Source of the DNA: Bacteroidales bacterium
GTDB lineage: Bacteria; Bacteroidota; Bacteroidia; Bacteroidales; WCHB1-69
Length of the DNA: 64,000 nt
Direction: 5' to 3'
Assembly: GCA_017395245.1 (NCBI GenBank)
Contig: JAFPVR010000010.1
Location: forward strand, 1 to 64,000
Positions 8,253 through 15,742 of the stretch are shown in pieces. The notes below the pieces were generated by a model. That model made no database searches. It was given only the letters and a program-made list of their open reading frames with translations, and was not told the origin of the DNA. Within the stretch, counting starts at the first letter, position 1. Each line of letters starts with the position of its first letter. The position numbers were made by a program, and so were the translations under genes.

Positions 8253-8299
8253 CGAAAAATATTTGAACCCGGCATCATGTTTTAACGGAGCTGCTCCAA

Positions 8300-8598
8300 C
8301 TACCCAAACATGTTTAGCCATCCTGGCCGTCACAGCCATCAGCTGCAACAAAGCCAAAAACTGCAAGTGTTCTGTTGACATTGCCAATGAGGTCATAGAC
8401 TCGGCAGCCTGGCATGCCGCAGGAGAGCCTTTCTATATGTGCAAGAATGGAGAGCCTCTTCAACCGAAAACCTTCCTCTACGATACCCTCCTGCAGTCTG
8501 GAGAATGCGAATCGATGAACTATTACGATACCGTGGGCGTCACCTATCCCGAAATGGGTCTCTGCCTTCACAATGTACGGGAATGCTTTGAAAGATGA
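8300..8598 (+). pseudogene. Lipoprotein-like remnant without clear start
   Basis: The frame encodes CLAILAVTAISCNKAKNCKC, which looks like the hydrophobic core and lipobox of a lipoprotein signal peptide, followed by about 85 polar residues with several cysteines (FYMCKNG, SGECESM, GLCLHN). No ATG precedes the hydrophobic core in a sensible position; the nearest in-frame ATG lies deep in the opposite gene. An ATG at 8277 is followed at once by a stop. Either the 5' end has been lost or a TTG start is used. I cannot name a family. Confidence 0.35.
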
Positions 8599-8821
8599 CC
8601 CATTCATGTTTTTATGACCTGATATTTTGAGTACGTTAAACTAATGGTTGCTTAAAGTCTAATTCTTTTTCTTTTGGGCGATCGGGCACGCTTTCCGCTC
8701 GAATTTCGTCCTTACGTCCTCATAACCGCTGCAATCGTTGTCGCGGTATTAAGGTAAATGAAAACGTGGCCAAACAGCAAGACAGCGTTTTTTTGTCCTA
8801 TATTTTTCGTTTATAAACGTC
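8599..8821. other. Intergenic region without recognised gene
   Basis: About 220 bases between the lipoprotein-like remnant and the toxin-antitoxin promoter. It contains GGGCACGCTTTCCGCTCGAA and CCGCTGCAATC, a pattern I associate loosely with short repeats near mobile elements in Bacteroidetes, but no copy elsewhere in this window confirms it. Confidence 0.4.
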
Positions 8822-8866
8822 TATCTTTGCATATTTTTTTGAATATTCAAAATTTTTGTATTTTTG
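8822..8866 (+). promoter_or_regulatory. Two -7 boxes upstream of the AbiE-type operon
   Basis: TATCTTTG at 8822-8829 and TATTTTTG at 8859-8866. The second is 47 bases upstream of the ATG at 8913. Tandem promoters may allow the antitoxin to autoregulate one of them. Confidence 0.7.
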
Positions 8867-8912
8867 CTGTCGGAATTATTTAAGATAAAACCGACAAAAT
8901 ACAATATAAATA

Positions 8913-9539
8913 ATGCTGGAATCTATTGATGATAAAATACTTAATTCAATAAAGAAACGCGGAAGAGGTGTTGTGTTTTCAACGGAAGAGTATGCCCATT
9001 ATGGGGATCCAGATGCCGTGCAGAAAGCGTTGAGCCGAATGGCACGGAAAGGGTTACTGCTGCATGTATGTCACGGTATCTATTGCTACCCAAAAATCGA
9101 CAAGGAATTGGGTCTTGGAGTGCTGTTTCCCTCTTACGAAGACATTGCTCAAGTGATCGCCAGGCGTGACAAGGTCAGGATTTTTCCCGCGAGTGCGTTG
9201 GCTCAAAATATGTTAGGATTATCCACACAAGTGCCAATGAATGTAGTGTATTTGACTGATGGCAGTAATCGTAAAGTGAACATCAAAAACGGGCGGGGTA
9301 TCCTGTTTCGCCACGTGTCACCCAAGAAGCTGGCTTTCAACGACAAATTGGCTATGTTAATCACTACAGCCTTGAGGGATATGGGTTCGGACAATTTGAC
9401 CGATGAACATAAGACACAACTGAAAATGATACTTAAGAAACATCTCGAGCCATTTTCTACCCACGATATGAAATTAATGCCTCTTTGGATTCGGAACTTA
9501 ATAAAGGAACTCTATGAACAATTACATACAACTCACTGA
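8913..9539 (+). CDS. AbiEi-like antitoxin (DUF6088 family)
   Basis: A 208-residue protein with an N-terminal winged-helix region (residues about 15-60, KALSRMARKGLLLHVCHGIY), typical of type IV AbiEi antitoxins that repress their own promoter and counteract the cognate nucleotidyltransferase. The central part (IFPASALAQNMLGL, VVYLTDGS) matches the DUF6088 branch common in Bacteroidetes. The gene overlaps the toxin gene by 26 bases, so translation is coupled. Base composition is more AT-rich than in flanking core genes, consistent with horizontal acquisition. Confidence 0.8.
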   Translation: MLESIDDKILNSIKKRGRGVVFSTEEYAHYGDPDAVQKALSRMARKGLLLHVCHGIYCYPKIDKELGLGVLFPSYEDIAQVIARRDKVRIFPASALAQNMLGLSTQVPMNVVYLTDGSNRKVNIKNGRGILFRHVSPKKLAFNDKLAMLITTALRDMGSDNLTDEHKTQLKMILKKHLEPFSTHDMKLMPLWIRNLIKELYEQLHTTH

Positions 9540-10524
9540 TGCACAAAAACAAGCAGTGCTGACCCAATGCAAAAATATTATGGGCTTGCCCGAACAGGCC
9601 GTTGAAAAGGACTATTGGGTGACCGTGATTCTCCAACTTATTTTCGATTCCGAGTTAAACAAGCACATCATTTTCAAGGGTGGAACATCGCTGAATAAAA
9701 ACGGTAATCTGATAGAACGTTTTTCAGAAGACATTGACTTGTCGGTGAATTACGAATATTTCGGCCTGACTGACGAACCGACTAAAAAACAGCTAAAAAA
9801 GTTGCGGAAGTCATCGTCGTTATATGTGCGTGAAGTCCTTGTCAATACTCTTGCAAATCAAATAGAGCGGTATGGGCTGAATGACCAACTTTCCATCACG
9901 GTTGAACCAGATGGCGAAGGTGACAATACCTATCCCGAGCCCCGTCATATTTACATTCAATACCAATCGGTTCTGCCTGTGTTTCTTGACTACATTAAGC
10001 CCACGATAACACTGGAAGTGGGTGCGCGATCGCTTATGGAGCCAAATGTGGACATTCAAGTGAGAACGATCATTCAGGAAGCACTGCCTCAAATCAACAC
10101 AGATGTGGTTCCAGTGAATGTTACAACCGCCGCACCGAAAAAGACTTTCTTGGAAAAGGCTTTTCTGCTTCACGAACTCTTCTCTGTTGAACACGATACG
10201 CTTCCCGCCAAACGTCGTTCGAGACATTTGTACGATCTCAATCGGATGATGGACAGAGATTTTGCAATTGATGCGGTCTGTGACAATGCCCTTTGGGAAC
10301 AAATCCAACACCATAGAGAGCGATTCACTTCGATGCTTGGTGTGGACTATTCCGATGACATCCGAAAACGCATCTGTTTAGTTCCGCCAGAGAAACACAT
10401 TGCCGATTGGAAAAAGGACTATCAGTATATGTGCGATTCAATGATCTATGGGGAGAAACCGACCTTTTCGGAACTGATAGAAAGCATAAGGGTGTTGGAA
10501 CAGAGGTTTAGGGAGAGAAGCTAA
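9514..10524 (+). CDS. AbiEii/AbiGii-family nucleotidyltransferase toxin
   Basis: A 336-residue member of the AbiEii nucleotidyltransferase toxins of type IV abortive-infection systems. Motifs: EKDYWVT (residues 31-37) near the N-terminus, FKGGTSL (54-60) as the nucleotide-binding GGTS motif, and ERFSEDIDL (68-76) with acidic residues Asp73 and Asp75 that ligate metal. Related toxins (MenT, AbiEii) transfer nucleotides to tRNA 3' ends or other targets; the target here is unknown. It overlaps the antitoxin gene, and a tRNA-Ser gene follows in the opposite orientation, with its 3' end 87 bases downstream. Confidence 0.88.
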   Translation: MNNYIQLTDAQKQAVLTQCKNIMGLPEQAVEKDYWVTVILQLIFDSELNKHIIFKGGTSLNKNGNLIERFSEDIDLSVNYEYFGLTDEPTKKQLKKLRKSSSLYVREVLVNTLANQIERYGLNDQLSITVEPDGEGDNTYPEPRHIYIQYQSVLPVFLDYIKPTITLEVGARSLMEPNVDIQVRTIIQEALPQINTDVVPVNVTTAAPKKTFLEKAFLLHELFSVEHDTLPAKRRSRHLYDLNRMMDRDFAIDAVCDNALWEQIQHHRERFTSMLGVDYSDDIRKRICLVPPEKHIADWKKDYQYMCDSMIYGEKPTFSELIESIRVLEQRFRERS

Positions 10525-10610
10525 TATATCCTCGTGCATTTTTGGTGCATTTTTTGGATATAAAAAAATCACATAAGCTTGTTTTACAATAACTTATGAG
10601 ACTATAGTTG

Positions 10611-10695
10611 CGGAGAGAGAGGGATTCGAACCCCCGGAGGTGTTACCCTCAACGGTTTTCAAGACCGCCGCAATCGACCGCTCTGCCATCTCTCC
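10611..10695 (-). tRNA. tRNA-Ser (UGA)
   Basis: Complete 85-base class II tRNA on the minus strand. The acceptor stem GGAGAGA pairs with TCTCTCC, the anticodon loop CTTGAAA gives UGA, a long variable arm is present, and the T-arm contains GGTTCGAATCC. CCA is not encoded. A TATTTTTG box lies 13 bases upstream (10708-10715). Confidence 0.95.
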
Positions 10696-10707
10696 TTTTT
10701 CGGGCGA

Positions 10708-10715
10708 CAAAAATA
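10708..10715 (-). promoter_or_regulatory. -7 box of the tRNA-Ser gene
   Basis: TATTTTTG on the minus strand just upstream of the tRNA. Confidence 0.75.
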
Positions 10716-10805
10716 CAATTTTTTCGAATACAAAGTTCAGGTTTGACAGGTGTTTTGTTTTTATGTGATTTTAGTGATTTGTGAATGGTGATTGGTGATT
10801 TGTGT

Positions 10806-10899
10806 GTCAAAGTCAAAGGTCAAAGTCAAAGGTCAAAGGTCAAAGGTCAAAGTCAAAGGTCAAAGTCAAAGGTCAAAGTCAAAGGTCAAAGTCAAAGTC
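10806..10899. repeat. Tandem GTCAAAG repeat array
   Basis: Units GTCAAAG (seven bases) and GTCAAA (six bases) alternate about fourteen times. The TGA stop codon of the ABC ATPase gene (complement of 10892-10894) lies inside one of the units, so the repeat begins within the gene's last codons. Confidence 0.9.
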
Positions 10900-11659
10900 T
10901 CTTCGTAATAAACCCTTCCTCCGAAACGGCATACCGCTCCGTCAAATCGAAACAATTTCGGATATTTTCCTCCGTCAACACCGCATTTCGGTCACCGTAT
11001 TGCAGCACATTCCCCTCTTTCAGCAGCAGGATTTGCTTGGAGTAGGTCTTAGCGATGGGCAGGTCGTGGAGGATGATGAGGATGCTGACACCCTGCTCCT
11101 CGTTGAGCTCCTGCAGGATGTTCATGATCCCGAACTTGTGGGTGATGTCGATGTTGGCCAAGGGCTCGTCCAAGAGCATGATGCCGGTCTGCTGAGCCAT
11201 GGCGCGGGCCACCATCACACGCTGCCGTTCGCCGCCGCTTAACGCCTGCAACAGACGGTCACGGTAGCCCCAAACGTTGCATTTGTTCAGGGCTTCCTCC
11301 ACCACCTCTTTGTCCTCGGGCCGTTGCATCTCCCACGGGGTTTGGTAGGGGTTGCGCCCTAACAACACGTAGTCGAACACGCTGATGTCGAAGACAATGT
11401 CCTGGTATTGCGGCACGTAGGCGATGGTACGGGCCAGGTCCATCATCTTGTAGTCTGCCAACGGCTTCCCGTTGAGGGTTATCGTGCCGCTGTCGGGCTT
11501 CAACAACCCCGTGACGCACTTCAGCAGCGTGGTCTTTCCCGACCCGTTCGGCCCCAAAACCGAACAGAACCCTCCCTGGGGAAAGCTCACGGACAAGTCG
11601 TTGAAGATCACACGACTGTCGTATGCGAATGTCAGATTGTCTATGCGGATGCTGTCCAT
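10892..11659 (-). CDS. ABC transporter ATP-binding protein, FecE/BtuD type
   Basis: A 255-residue ATPase of the iron-siderophore/cobalamin importer class, energising a membrane permease. Walker A GPNGSGKTT (residues 36-44), Q-loop PQYQ, signature LSGGERQRV and Walker B IMLLDEP are all intact, followed by the H-loop His in ILHDLP. The FecE-like features are the LLGRNPYQ segment and the fixed-length C-terminus. No permease or binding protein is adjacent: upstream lies mutL and downstream a tRNA, so this is an orphan whose partners must be elsewhere. The substrate cannot be told from the ATPase alone. Its start is followed upstream by a GGGTTA-type heptamer tract. Confidence 0.88.
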   Translation of the reverse strand: MDSIRIDNLTFAYDSRVIFNDLSVSFPQGGFCSVLGPNGSGKTTLLKCVTGLLKPDSGTITLNGKPLADYKMMDLARTIAYVPQYQDIVFDISVFDYVLLGRNPYQTPWEMQRPEDKEVVEEALNKCNVWGYRDRLLQALSGGERQRVMVARAMAQQTGIMLLDEPLANIDITHKFGIMNILQELNEEQGVSILIILHDLPIAKTYSKQILLLKEGNVLQYGDRNAVLTEENIRNCFDLTERYAVSEEGFITKRL

Positions 11660-11660
11660 T

Positions 11661-11798
11661 AAGGTTTAAGGGTTAGGGGTTAAAGTTTAGGGTTATGAGT
11701 TAGGTTTATGGGTTATGGTGAACAGTGGGCGGTTGATGCCAATGTCACAAATCACAAATCACAAGTCACAAATCACAAGTCACAAGTCACAAATCACA
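11661..11798. repeat. Two heptamer tracts between mutL and the ABC ATPase gene
   Basis: Bases 11661-11716 hold degenerate GGGTTAT-type units. Bases 11744-11798 hold about eight units of TCACAAA or TCACAAG, ending seven bases from the mutL stop codon. Confidence 0.8.
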
Positions 11799-11802
11799 CC
11801 TC

Positions 11803-13671
11803 TCACTCGAAAAAATGCCGTAGCTCTTCCGCGCCGAAGATATGCAACGTACTCTTCCCCGACGGCGAAATCGTGGGCATGTCGCTCTCGAACAGTTTGC
11901 GGATCAGGGCTTTGACTTCCTCCTGCGTGCTTGGGACGCGCTGGCGGGAACGCTTCTGGCGAGCCATGCTCTGCGCGATGCCTGCGATTTTGTCGCCTTT
12001 GTGGATAACCTGGTTGGTCTGGTAGGCGGTCAGCACGTTTTCGATAAGGGCCTGCACGTCACCTTCTTCCTCTTCTTCGTTGGGGGTGGCGTTGGCGGCA
12101 AGGTGCGTGTTGTCGATTTTCTCCAATTCGTAGCCTAACCGCAGGAAGTCCTCCTTCAGCGAGATGGCAAGGTCGGTTTGGGCGGCCGTGAGCGTGACAG
12201 TCTGCGGAAACAGACTCTGCTGCGGCCGTATCGGGGTGTTCTTCAGCGCGTTGACGTACATGTCGTAGAGGATGCGCTCCTGCACGTTGGGCAGGTCGGC
12301 GGTCATCACTTGACCGTTCAGTTCAAAGAAAAGGTAACGATTCTGGAAGGTGAAGAAGGGGAGGATTTCGGGAAGTTCAAGCTCGTTATCTGTTGTTGTA
12401 GGCTGGAAATCAGCGGCTTGCTGCTCCTCTTTCGGGTAGTTTACCTGCTCCACGTTGAGCTCCTTGAGGAAGTTCTCCCAGTCGTTGGAGGTGGGTGCCT
12501 CGCGCCGGAAACCGCCGCCGCCGAACTGCTGGAACGGCGAGCTGTGCTTCTTCTCGGGCACCTTGTCAAACGGGTTATAGTTGGGATTTGTACGGATGGT
12601 CGGGGCTGTAATCTCCTTGCCTTCAGGCTTGTCGGTGATAATGTCGGGGAACGAATCGTCGAAGTCGATCATCGGGGTGAGGGACATGGTGCCGAGAGCT
12701 TTCTTCACCGTGGAGTTAAGGAATCCGAACACGAGCCGCTCGTCCTGCAGCTTGACCTCCACTTTCGTGGGGCTGACGTTGACGTCGATGGCGGCGGGAT
12801 CCATCTCAATGGCGATGAAATAGGGCGGGTGCATGCCCTGCGGGATGAGGTCGGCGTAGGCTTTCTCGACGGCGTAGTTGAGCAGACTGTGGCGCACAAA
12901 CCGCTGGTTGACAAACATATACTGCTCGCTCTTTTGCTTCTTGGCCTTCTCGGGCTTGGCAATGAAGCCGGAAATGCGCATCAGCTCGTGGTTGAGTTCC
13001 ACGGGGAAAAGTTTGTCGTTGAAGTGTTGCCCGAAGATGTTGACGATGCGCTGGCGCATGTTGGTGGCGGGCAGCATCAAGATGAGGCTGCCGTTGTGGT
13101 AGTACTGGAAGGTGATGTCGTGGTGGATGAGGGCCACGCGGTAGAGTTCCTCTTCGACGTGGGTGAGCTCCACCTTGTCGGACTTGAGGAAGTTGCGTCT
13201 TGCGGGCACGTTGAAGAAGAGGTTCTTGACGGCGATGGAGGTGCCGTCGGCGCAGGTGACGGGCGCATGTTCCTTGATTTCAGCGCCTTCGATAAGCACG
13301 AGGGTACCCATCTCCTGGACGGCGGGTTTGGTCTTGAGCTCCACGTGCGCGATGGCCGCGATGGAGGCGAGGGCCTCGCCGCGGAAGCCCTTGGTGGCGA
13401 TGCGGAACAGGTCGTTGGCGTTGCGCAGCTTGGAGGTGGCATGGCGCTCGAAGCAGAGCCGTGCGTCGTTGAACGACATGCCCTTGCCGTTGTCGACGAC
13501 TTGGATGAGGGTGCGGCCGGCATCCTTGACCACAAGTTGAATCTGGGTCGCGCCGGCATCGATGGCGTTCTCTAACAGTTCTTTGACCACGGAGGCAGGT
13601 CGCTGCACGACCTCGCCGGCCGCGATTTGGTTCGCCACCGCGTCAGGCAGCAGTCGGATAATGTCTTCCAT
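11803..13671 (-). CDS. mutL: DNA mismatch repair protein MutL
   Basis: A 622-residue GHKL ATPase that couples MutS mismatch recognition to strand removal. The N-terminal ATPase motifs are complete: IAAGEVVQRP, ELLENAIDAG with the catalytic Glu, DNGKGM and FRGEALASIA. The C-terminal dimerisation domain is present, but the site that aligns with the endonuclease motif DQHAxxE reads ADLPNVQERILYD: the Asp and the downstream Glu remain while the histidine and neighbouring residues have changed. This suggests loss of the MutL nicking activity found in most MutLs outside the MutH-containing gammaproteobacteria. The stop codon is followed by heptamer repeats, and the region upstream of the ATG is entirely heptamers. 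Confidence 0.93.
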   Translation of the reverse strand: MEDIIRLLPDAVANQIAAGEVVQRPASVVKELLENAIDAGATQIQLVVKDAGRTLIQVVDNGKGMSFNDARLCFERHATSKLRNANDLFRIATKGFRGEALASIAAIAHVELKTKPAVQEMGTLVLIEGAEIKEHAPVTCADGTSIAVKNLFFNVPARRNFLKSDKVELTHVEEELYRVALIHHDITFQYYHNGSLILMLPATNMRQRIVNIFGQHFNDKLFPVELNHELMRISGFIAKPEKAKKQKSEQYMFVNQRFVRHSLLNYAVEKAYADLIPQGMHPPYFIAIEMDPAAIDVNVSPTKVEVKLQDERLVFGFLNSTVKKALGTMSLTPMIDFDDSFPDIITDKPEGKEITAPTIRTNPNYNPFDKVPEKKHSSPFQQFGGGGFRREAPTSNDWENFLKELNVEQVNYPKEEQQAADFQPTTTDNELELPEILPFFTFQNRYLFFELNGQVMTADLPNVQERILYDMYVNALKNTPIRPQQSLFPQTVTLTAAQTDLAISLKEDFLRLGYELEKIDNTHLAANATPNEEEEEGDVQALIENVLTAYQTNQVIHKGDKIAGIAQSMARQKRSRQRVPSTQEEVKALIRKLFESDMPTISPSGKSTLHIFGAEELRHFFE

Positions 13672-13673
13672 TT

Positions 13674-13812
13674 GGTTAGTGGTTAGTGGTTAGTGATTAG
13701 TGATTAGTGATTAGTGATTAGTGATTAGTGATTAGTGATTAGTGATTAGTGATTAGTGATTAGTGATTAGTGATTAGTGATTAGTGATTAGTGGTTAGTG
13801 ATTAGTGGTTAG
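13674..13812. repeat. Tandem TTAGTGA heptamer array upstream of mutL
   Basis: About twenty near-perfect units of TTAGTGA (some TTAGTGG) fill the whole gap between the mutL ATG (13671) and the upstream gene, whose TAA stop codon (complement of 13809-13811) is part of the last unit. No promoter box is seen here, so mutL is probably transcribed from further upstream. Confidence 0.92.
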
Positions 13813-14054
13813 AAGAATTTCCAGAGTACGAGGGCGAGCACGATCACGAAGAAGATCATGAAGAGGATGGTGATGGAGGAGCTGTTGTTTTTCTTCTCGC
13901 CGGTGTGGTTGCGGCGGCTCTGCCACTCGTCGTGGAGGTTGCGGGCGAAGTCGCGGCGCGCATCGCCTGTAGATTCCTCCTTTTTCTGGTCGTAGAAGCG
14001 GGGTTTGTAGTTGAACTCCCGGGGTTCGCGGTTGTTGAAAAACGTGAATGCCAT
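13809..14054 (-). CDS. Small membrane protein of unknown function
   Basis: An 81-residue protein with a charged N-terminal region (residues 1-58, including FNYKPRFYDQKKEE) and one C-terminal transmembrane helix (about 60-80, ITILFMIFFVIVLALVLW). Small single-span proteins of this layout precede mutL in many Bacteroidetes, so it is likely a real, conserved gene; this is from memory of gene order. Its stop codon lies in the TTAGTGA array and it is probably co-transcribed with mutL. Confidence 0.7.
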   Translation of the reverse strand: MAFTFFNNREPREFNYKPRFYDQKKEESTGDARRDFARNLHDEWQSRRNHTGEKKNNSSSITILFMIFFVIVLALVLWKFF

Positions 14055-14118
14055 AACGATTAATTTTATTTGAATAGATTTCTTTCGGCAGGAATCCTAT
14101 TAAGTTAATTGTTGTTCT

Positions 14119-14526
14119 TTATTGGATTTCTTGTTGAATAAGAGATGTTACTTTCGCTATAAGTTGTTCTGCTGGCTCCAATAGGGGCTTAACATCCGCT
14201 TCTTGTAAGTCAAAACAATCGCCATAATCTCCAGTTATTCGCATTGTGAAAAGCCGATTATATTGCCTTCCAAGTTCCATATCGATCTTTTCAGTTTTGA
14301 TATAATGCATATTGAACAGTCGGATAATTCCATCGTGGGTTTTAGCATTTAACCCTTTGGCTATTAACAATGCTGAAACGGCGTAAAAGGCTGCATAGTA
14401 TAATTTGTTGGCAGCAGTTGCCCATAACGCCAACTCGATAACCTTTTTCGCATCATCCAAGGTTTTGTTCGCCTTCTCCAATCTATAGGCGACAACTGAT
14501 TGTTTTTCTTCGTCGTTCAAACTCAT
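14119..14526 (-). CDS. HEPN-domain protein (UPF0332-like) of a HEPN/MNT pair
   Basis: A 135-residue all-helical HEPN protein, the usual partner of minimal nucleotidyltransferases in type VII toxin-antitoxin modules. It shows the typical pattern ANKLYYAAFYAVSALL near residues 38-53 and ELGRQYNRLF followed by RITGDYGD (residues about 111-118). The classic RNase motif Rx4-6H is not evident, so it belongs to the UPF0332 subgroup whose catalytic status is unclear. Its ATG overlaps the stop codon of the upstream nucleotidyltransferase gene by four bases (translational coupling). AT-rich relative to mutL. Confidence 0.8.
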   Translation of the reverse strand: MSLNDEEKQSVVAYRLEKANKTLDDAKKVIELALWATAANKLYYAAFYAVSALLIAKGLNAKTHDGIIRLFNMHYIKTEKIDMELGRQYNRLFTMRITGDYGDCFDLQEADVKPLLEPAEQLIAKVTSLIQQEIQ

Positions 14527-14873
14527 ACCAGTATAATTGCGTCTTCCATGACATTTTTATAGAAGGGGGTGAAATGTTTCTGATTCCATTCTTCTTTGGT
14601 TTGGATGATGGTATTCACATTTTGTCCTAAATTCCAAAAAAGCATGTTCAAAGGATAACCGACATTGTCATAATCCTCCCAAGTGGAACGTCCTTCTCGG
14701 TTCAACAGGACCAGCAAATCCCAGTCGGAGTCAGGACGATGCGTGCCTCTGGCTCTTGAACCAAATAGCAACACACTTGCGCCCGATGGCAAAAGCGCGA
14801 TGATGCTCCCCCTGAGAGTGTCCAGCATCGTCTCTTGAGCTGCAACTTTTTGATCATTAATAGTGACGTCCAT
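14523..14873 (-). CDS. MNT-domain nucleotidyltransferase of a HEPN/MNT pair
   Basis: A 116-residue minimal nucleotidyltransferase. The signature LFGSRARG (residues 37-44) is followed by DSDWDLLV (48-55), giving metal-ligating Asp50 and Asp52. In characterised HEPN/MNT modules the MNT enzyme adds AMP to the HEPN toxin and thereby neutralises it. It is first in a two-gene operon, with a -7 box at 14896-14903, and overlaps the HEPN gene by four bases. Confidence 0.85.
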   Translation of the reverse strand: MDVTINDQKVAAQETMLDTLRGSIIALLPSGASVLLFGSRARGTHRPDSDWDLLVLLNREGRSTWEDYDNVGYPLNMLFWNLGQNVNTIIQTKEEWNQKHFTPFYKNVMEDAIILV

Positions 14874-14895
14874 GTTTTCTCTTTATAACATTTCG

Positions 14896-14903
14896 CAAAA
14901 ATA
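14896..14903 (-). promoter_or_regulatory. -7 box of the HEPN/MNT operon
   Basis: TATTTTTG on the minus strand, 22 bases upstream of the MNT start codon. Confidence 0.7.
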
Positions 14904-15118
14904 CACAATTATTTCAATCACTCGGAAAAAAAGATATTGAAACAAAAAAATTATTACTCTTGCCCCGTCAATTCATGCCTTTCTTTATGCGCTTGTTTGA
15001 ATGAAGTCTCCTGCTTGATATGATTAAGTGGTCTTACAGTAATCCAAATAAACGTGAGTGTTACAGGTTAGTTGACCCCCAAACATTGAAACCCAATCTT
15101 GATTTTCTTGATTAAGCC

Positions 15119-15277
15119 ATGAAAAAGATCATATTGTTATGCAGCATTTTGATGCTTCTATTTATGGCATCTACAGCGCAGACCACATATTATTACAAAG
15201 TTCGCATTACCATACGACGTGCCAACTTTGCCACGGGAAAGGTTATCTCTAATGATTGTCATAGCCCGTACACCTGA
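15119..15277 (+). pseudogene. Truncated secreted-protein gene
   Basis: An ATG at 15119 opens a frame with a perfect signal peptide (MKKIILLCSILMLLFMASTA) and about 30 further residues (TTYYYKVRITIRRANFATGK) before a TGA at 15275-15277. The downstream DNA is a cluster of four palindromes instead of coding sequence. The natural reading is a gene for a secreted protein, perhaps of the Bacteroidetes type with N-terminal YYYKV strand, whose 3' part has been lost. Confidence 0.5.
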
Positions 15278-15289
15278 CGGCGTGCGTTT

Positions 15290-15343
15290 TAAGACGCTGG
15301 AAGCGTCTTCTCCTACCGAGCCCGGCAGACCTAAAGGCCTGCC
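15290..15343. repeat. Two palindromes after the truncated gene
   Basis: AAGACGCTGGAAGCGTCTT (15290-15308) belongs to the GACGCTTCC family that is expanded inside three genes of this window; CGGCAGACC/GGCCTGCCG (15322-15343) is a separate hairpin. Confidence 0.75.
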
Positions 15344-15412
15344 GGTATTCATGCACGTGATCTATAGATAGATGTTTATGGTTTTCACAACAATTGGTTT
15401 CGATTGCCCTCC

Positions 15413-15440
15413 GTAGGGGCGAATAATTATTCGCCCCTAC
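15413..15440. repeat. 28-bp palindrome, family A variant
   Basis: Perfect palindrome with arms GTAGGGGCGAA. Same length and ends (GTAG/CTAC) as the GTAGAGACGC copies. Confidence 0.9.
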
Positions 15441-15492
15441 ATACCATCGCAAATCGCGCGTCATATATTCCGAAACGTCCGTTATATCCGTT

Positions 15493-15520
15493 GTAGAGAC
15501 GCGATTAATCGCGTCTCTAC
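15493..15520. repeat. 28-bp palindrome, family A
   Basis: Perfect palindrome with arms GTAGAGACGCGATT. Confidence 0.92.
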
Positions 15521-15613
15521 GGGGTATAAACCAAAAATATGCGTCGTAACCATTTTGTTTTCAGATGATTGAAGAAAAATCTTCAACACCTGTTGCGTAA
15601 TCGAAAAAAAGTG

Positions 15614-15621
15614 TATTTTTG
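15614..15621 (+). promoter_or_regulatory. -7 box of the tRNA-Met gene
   Basis: TATTTTTG followed by CAG, 13 bases upstream of the tRNA; the same GTGTATTTTTGCAG block precedes tRNA-Pro and the tRNA-like gene at 41 kb. Confidence 0.8.
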
Positions 15622-15634
15622 CAGCCTCAAAAAA

Positions 15635-15708
15635 GGCGGGGTAGCTCAGTTGGTTAGAGCGTCGGATTCATAACCCGGAGGTCTCGAGTTCAACTCTCGA
15701 TCCCGCCA
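15635..15708 (+). tRNA. tRNA-Met (CAU), elongator type
   Basis: 74-base tRNA: acceptor GGCGGGG with TCCCGCC, D-arm AGCTCAGTTGGTTAGAGC, anticodon loop TTCATAA (CAU), T-arm GAGTTCAACTC. The acceptor stem lacks the first-pair mismatch of initiator tRNA. A lysidine-modified tRNA-Ile2 also has a CAU gene sequence, so identity is likely but not certain. Confidence 0.93.
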
Positions 15709-15710
15709 CG

Positions 15711-15742
15711 AAAGAAGGCGACTGTTGCAGCCGCCTTCTTTG
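15711..15742 (+). terminator. Hairpin terminator after tRNA-Met
   Basis: Perfect ten-base stem AAAGAAGGCG / CGCCTTCTTT with an eleven-base loop, directly downstream of the tRNA. Confidence 0.75.

Noticed and set aside
7972..8300. N-terminal 110 codons of the plus-strand frame ending at 8598
   Set aside because: Antisense to the DUF6078-like gene and its promoter; only the lipoprotein-like 3' part was retained, as a remnant.
12178..13575. 465-residue open frame on the plus strand
   Set aside because: Antisense to mutL, whose ATPase motifs are unmistakable; composition (runs of Val, Glu, His, Gly) is that of a shadow frame.
13674..13812. CRISPR-like array
   Set aside because: Repeat units are seven bases with no unique spacers, so this is a simple tandem repeat. 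The other heptamer arrays were dismissed as CRISPR for the same reason.
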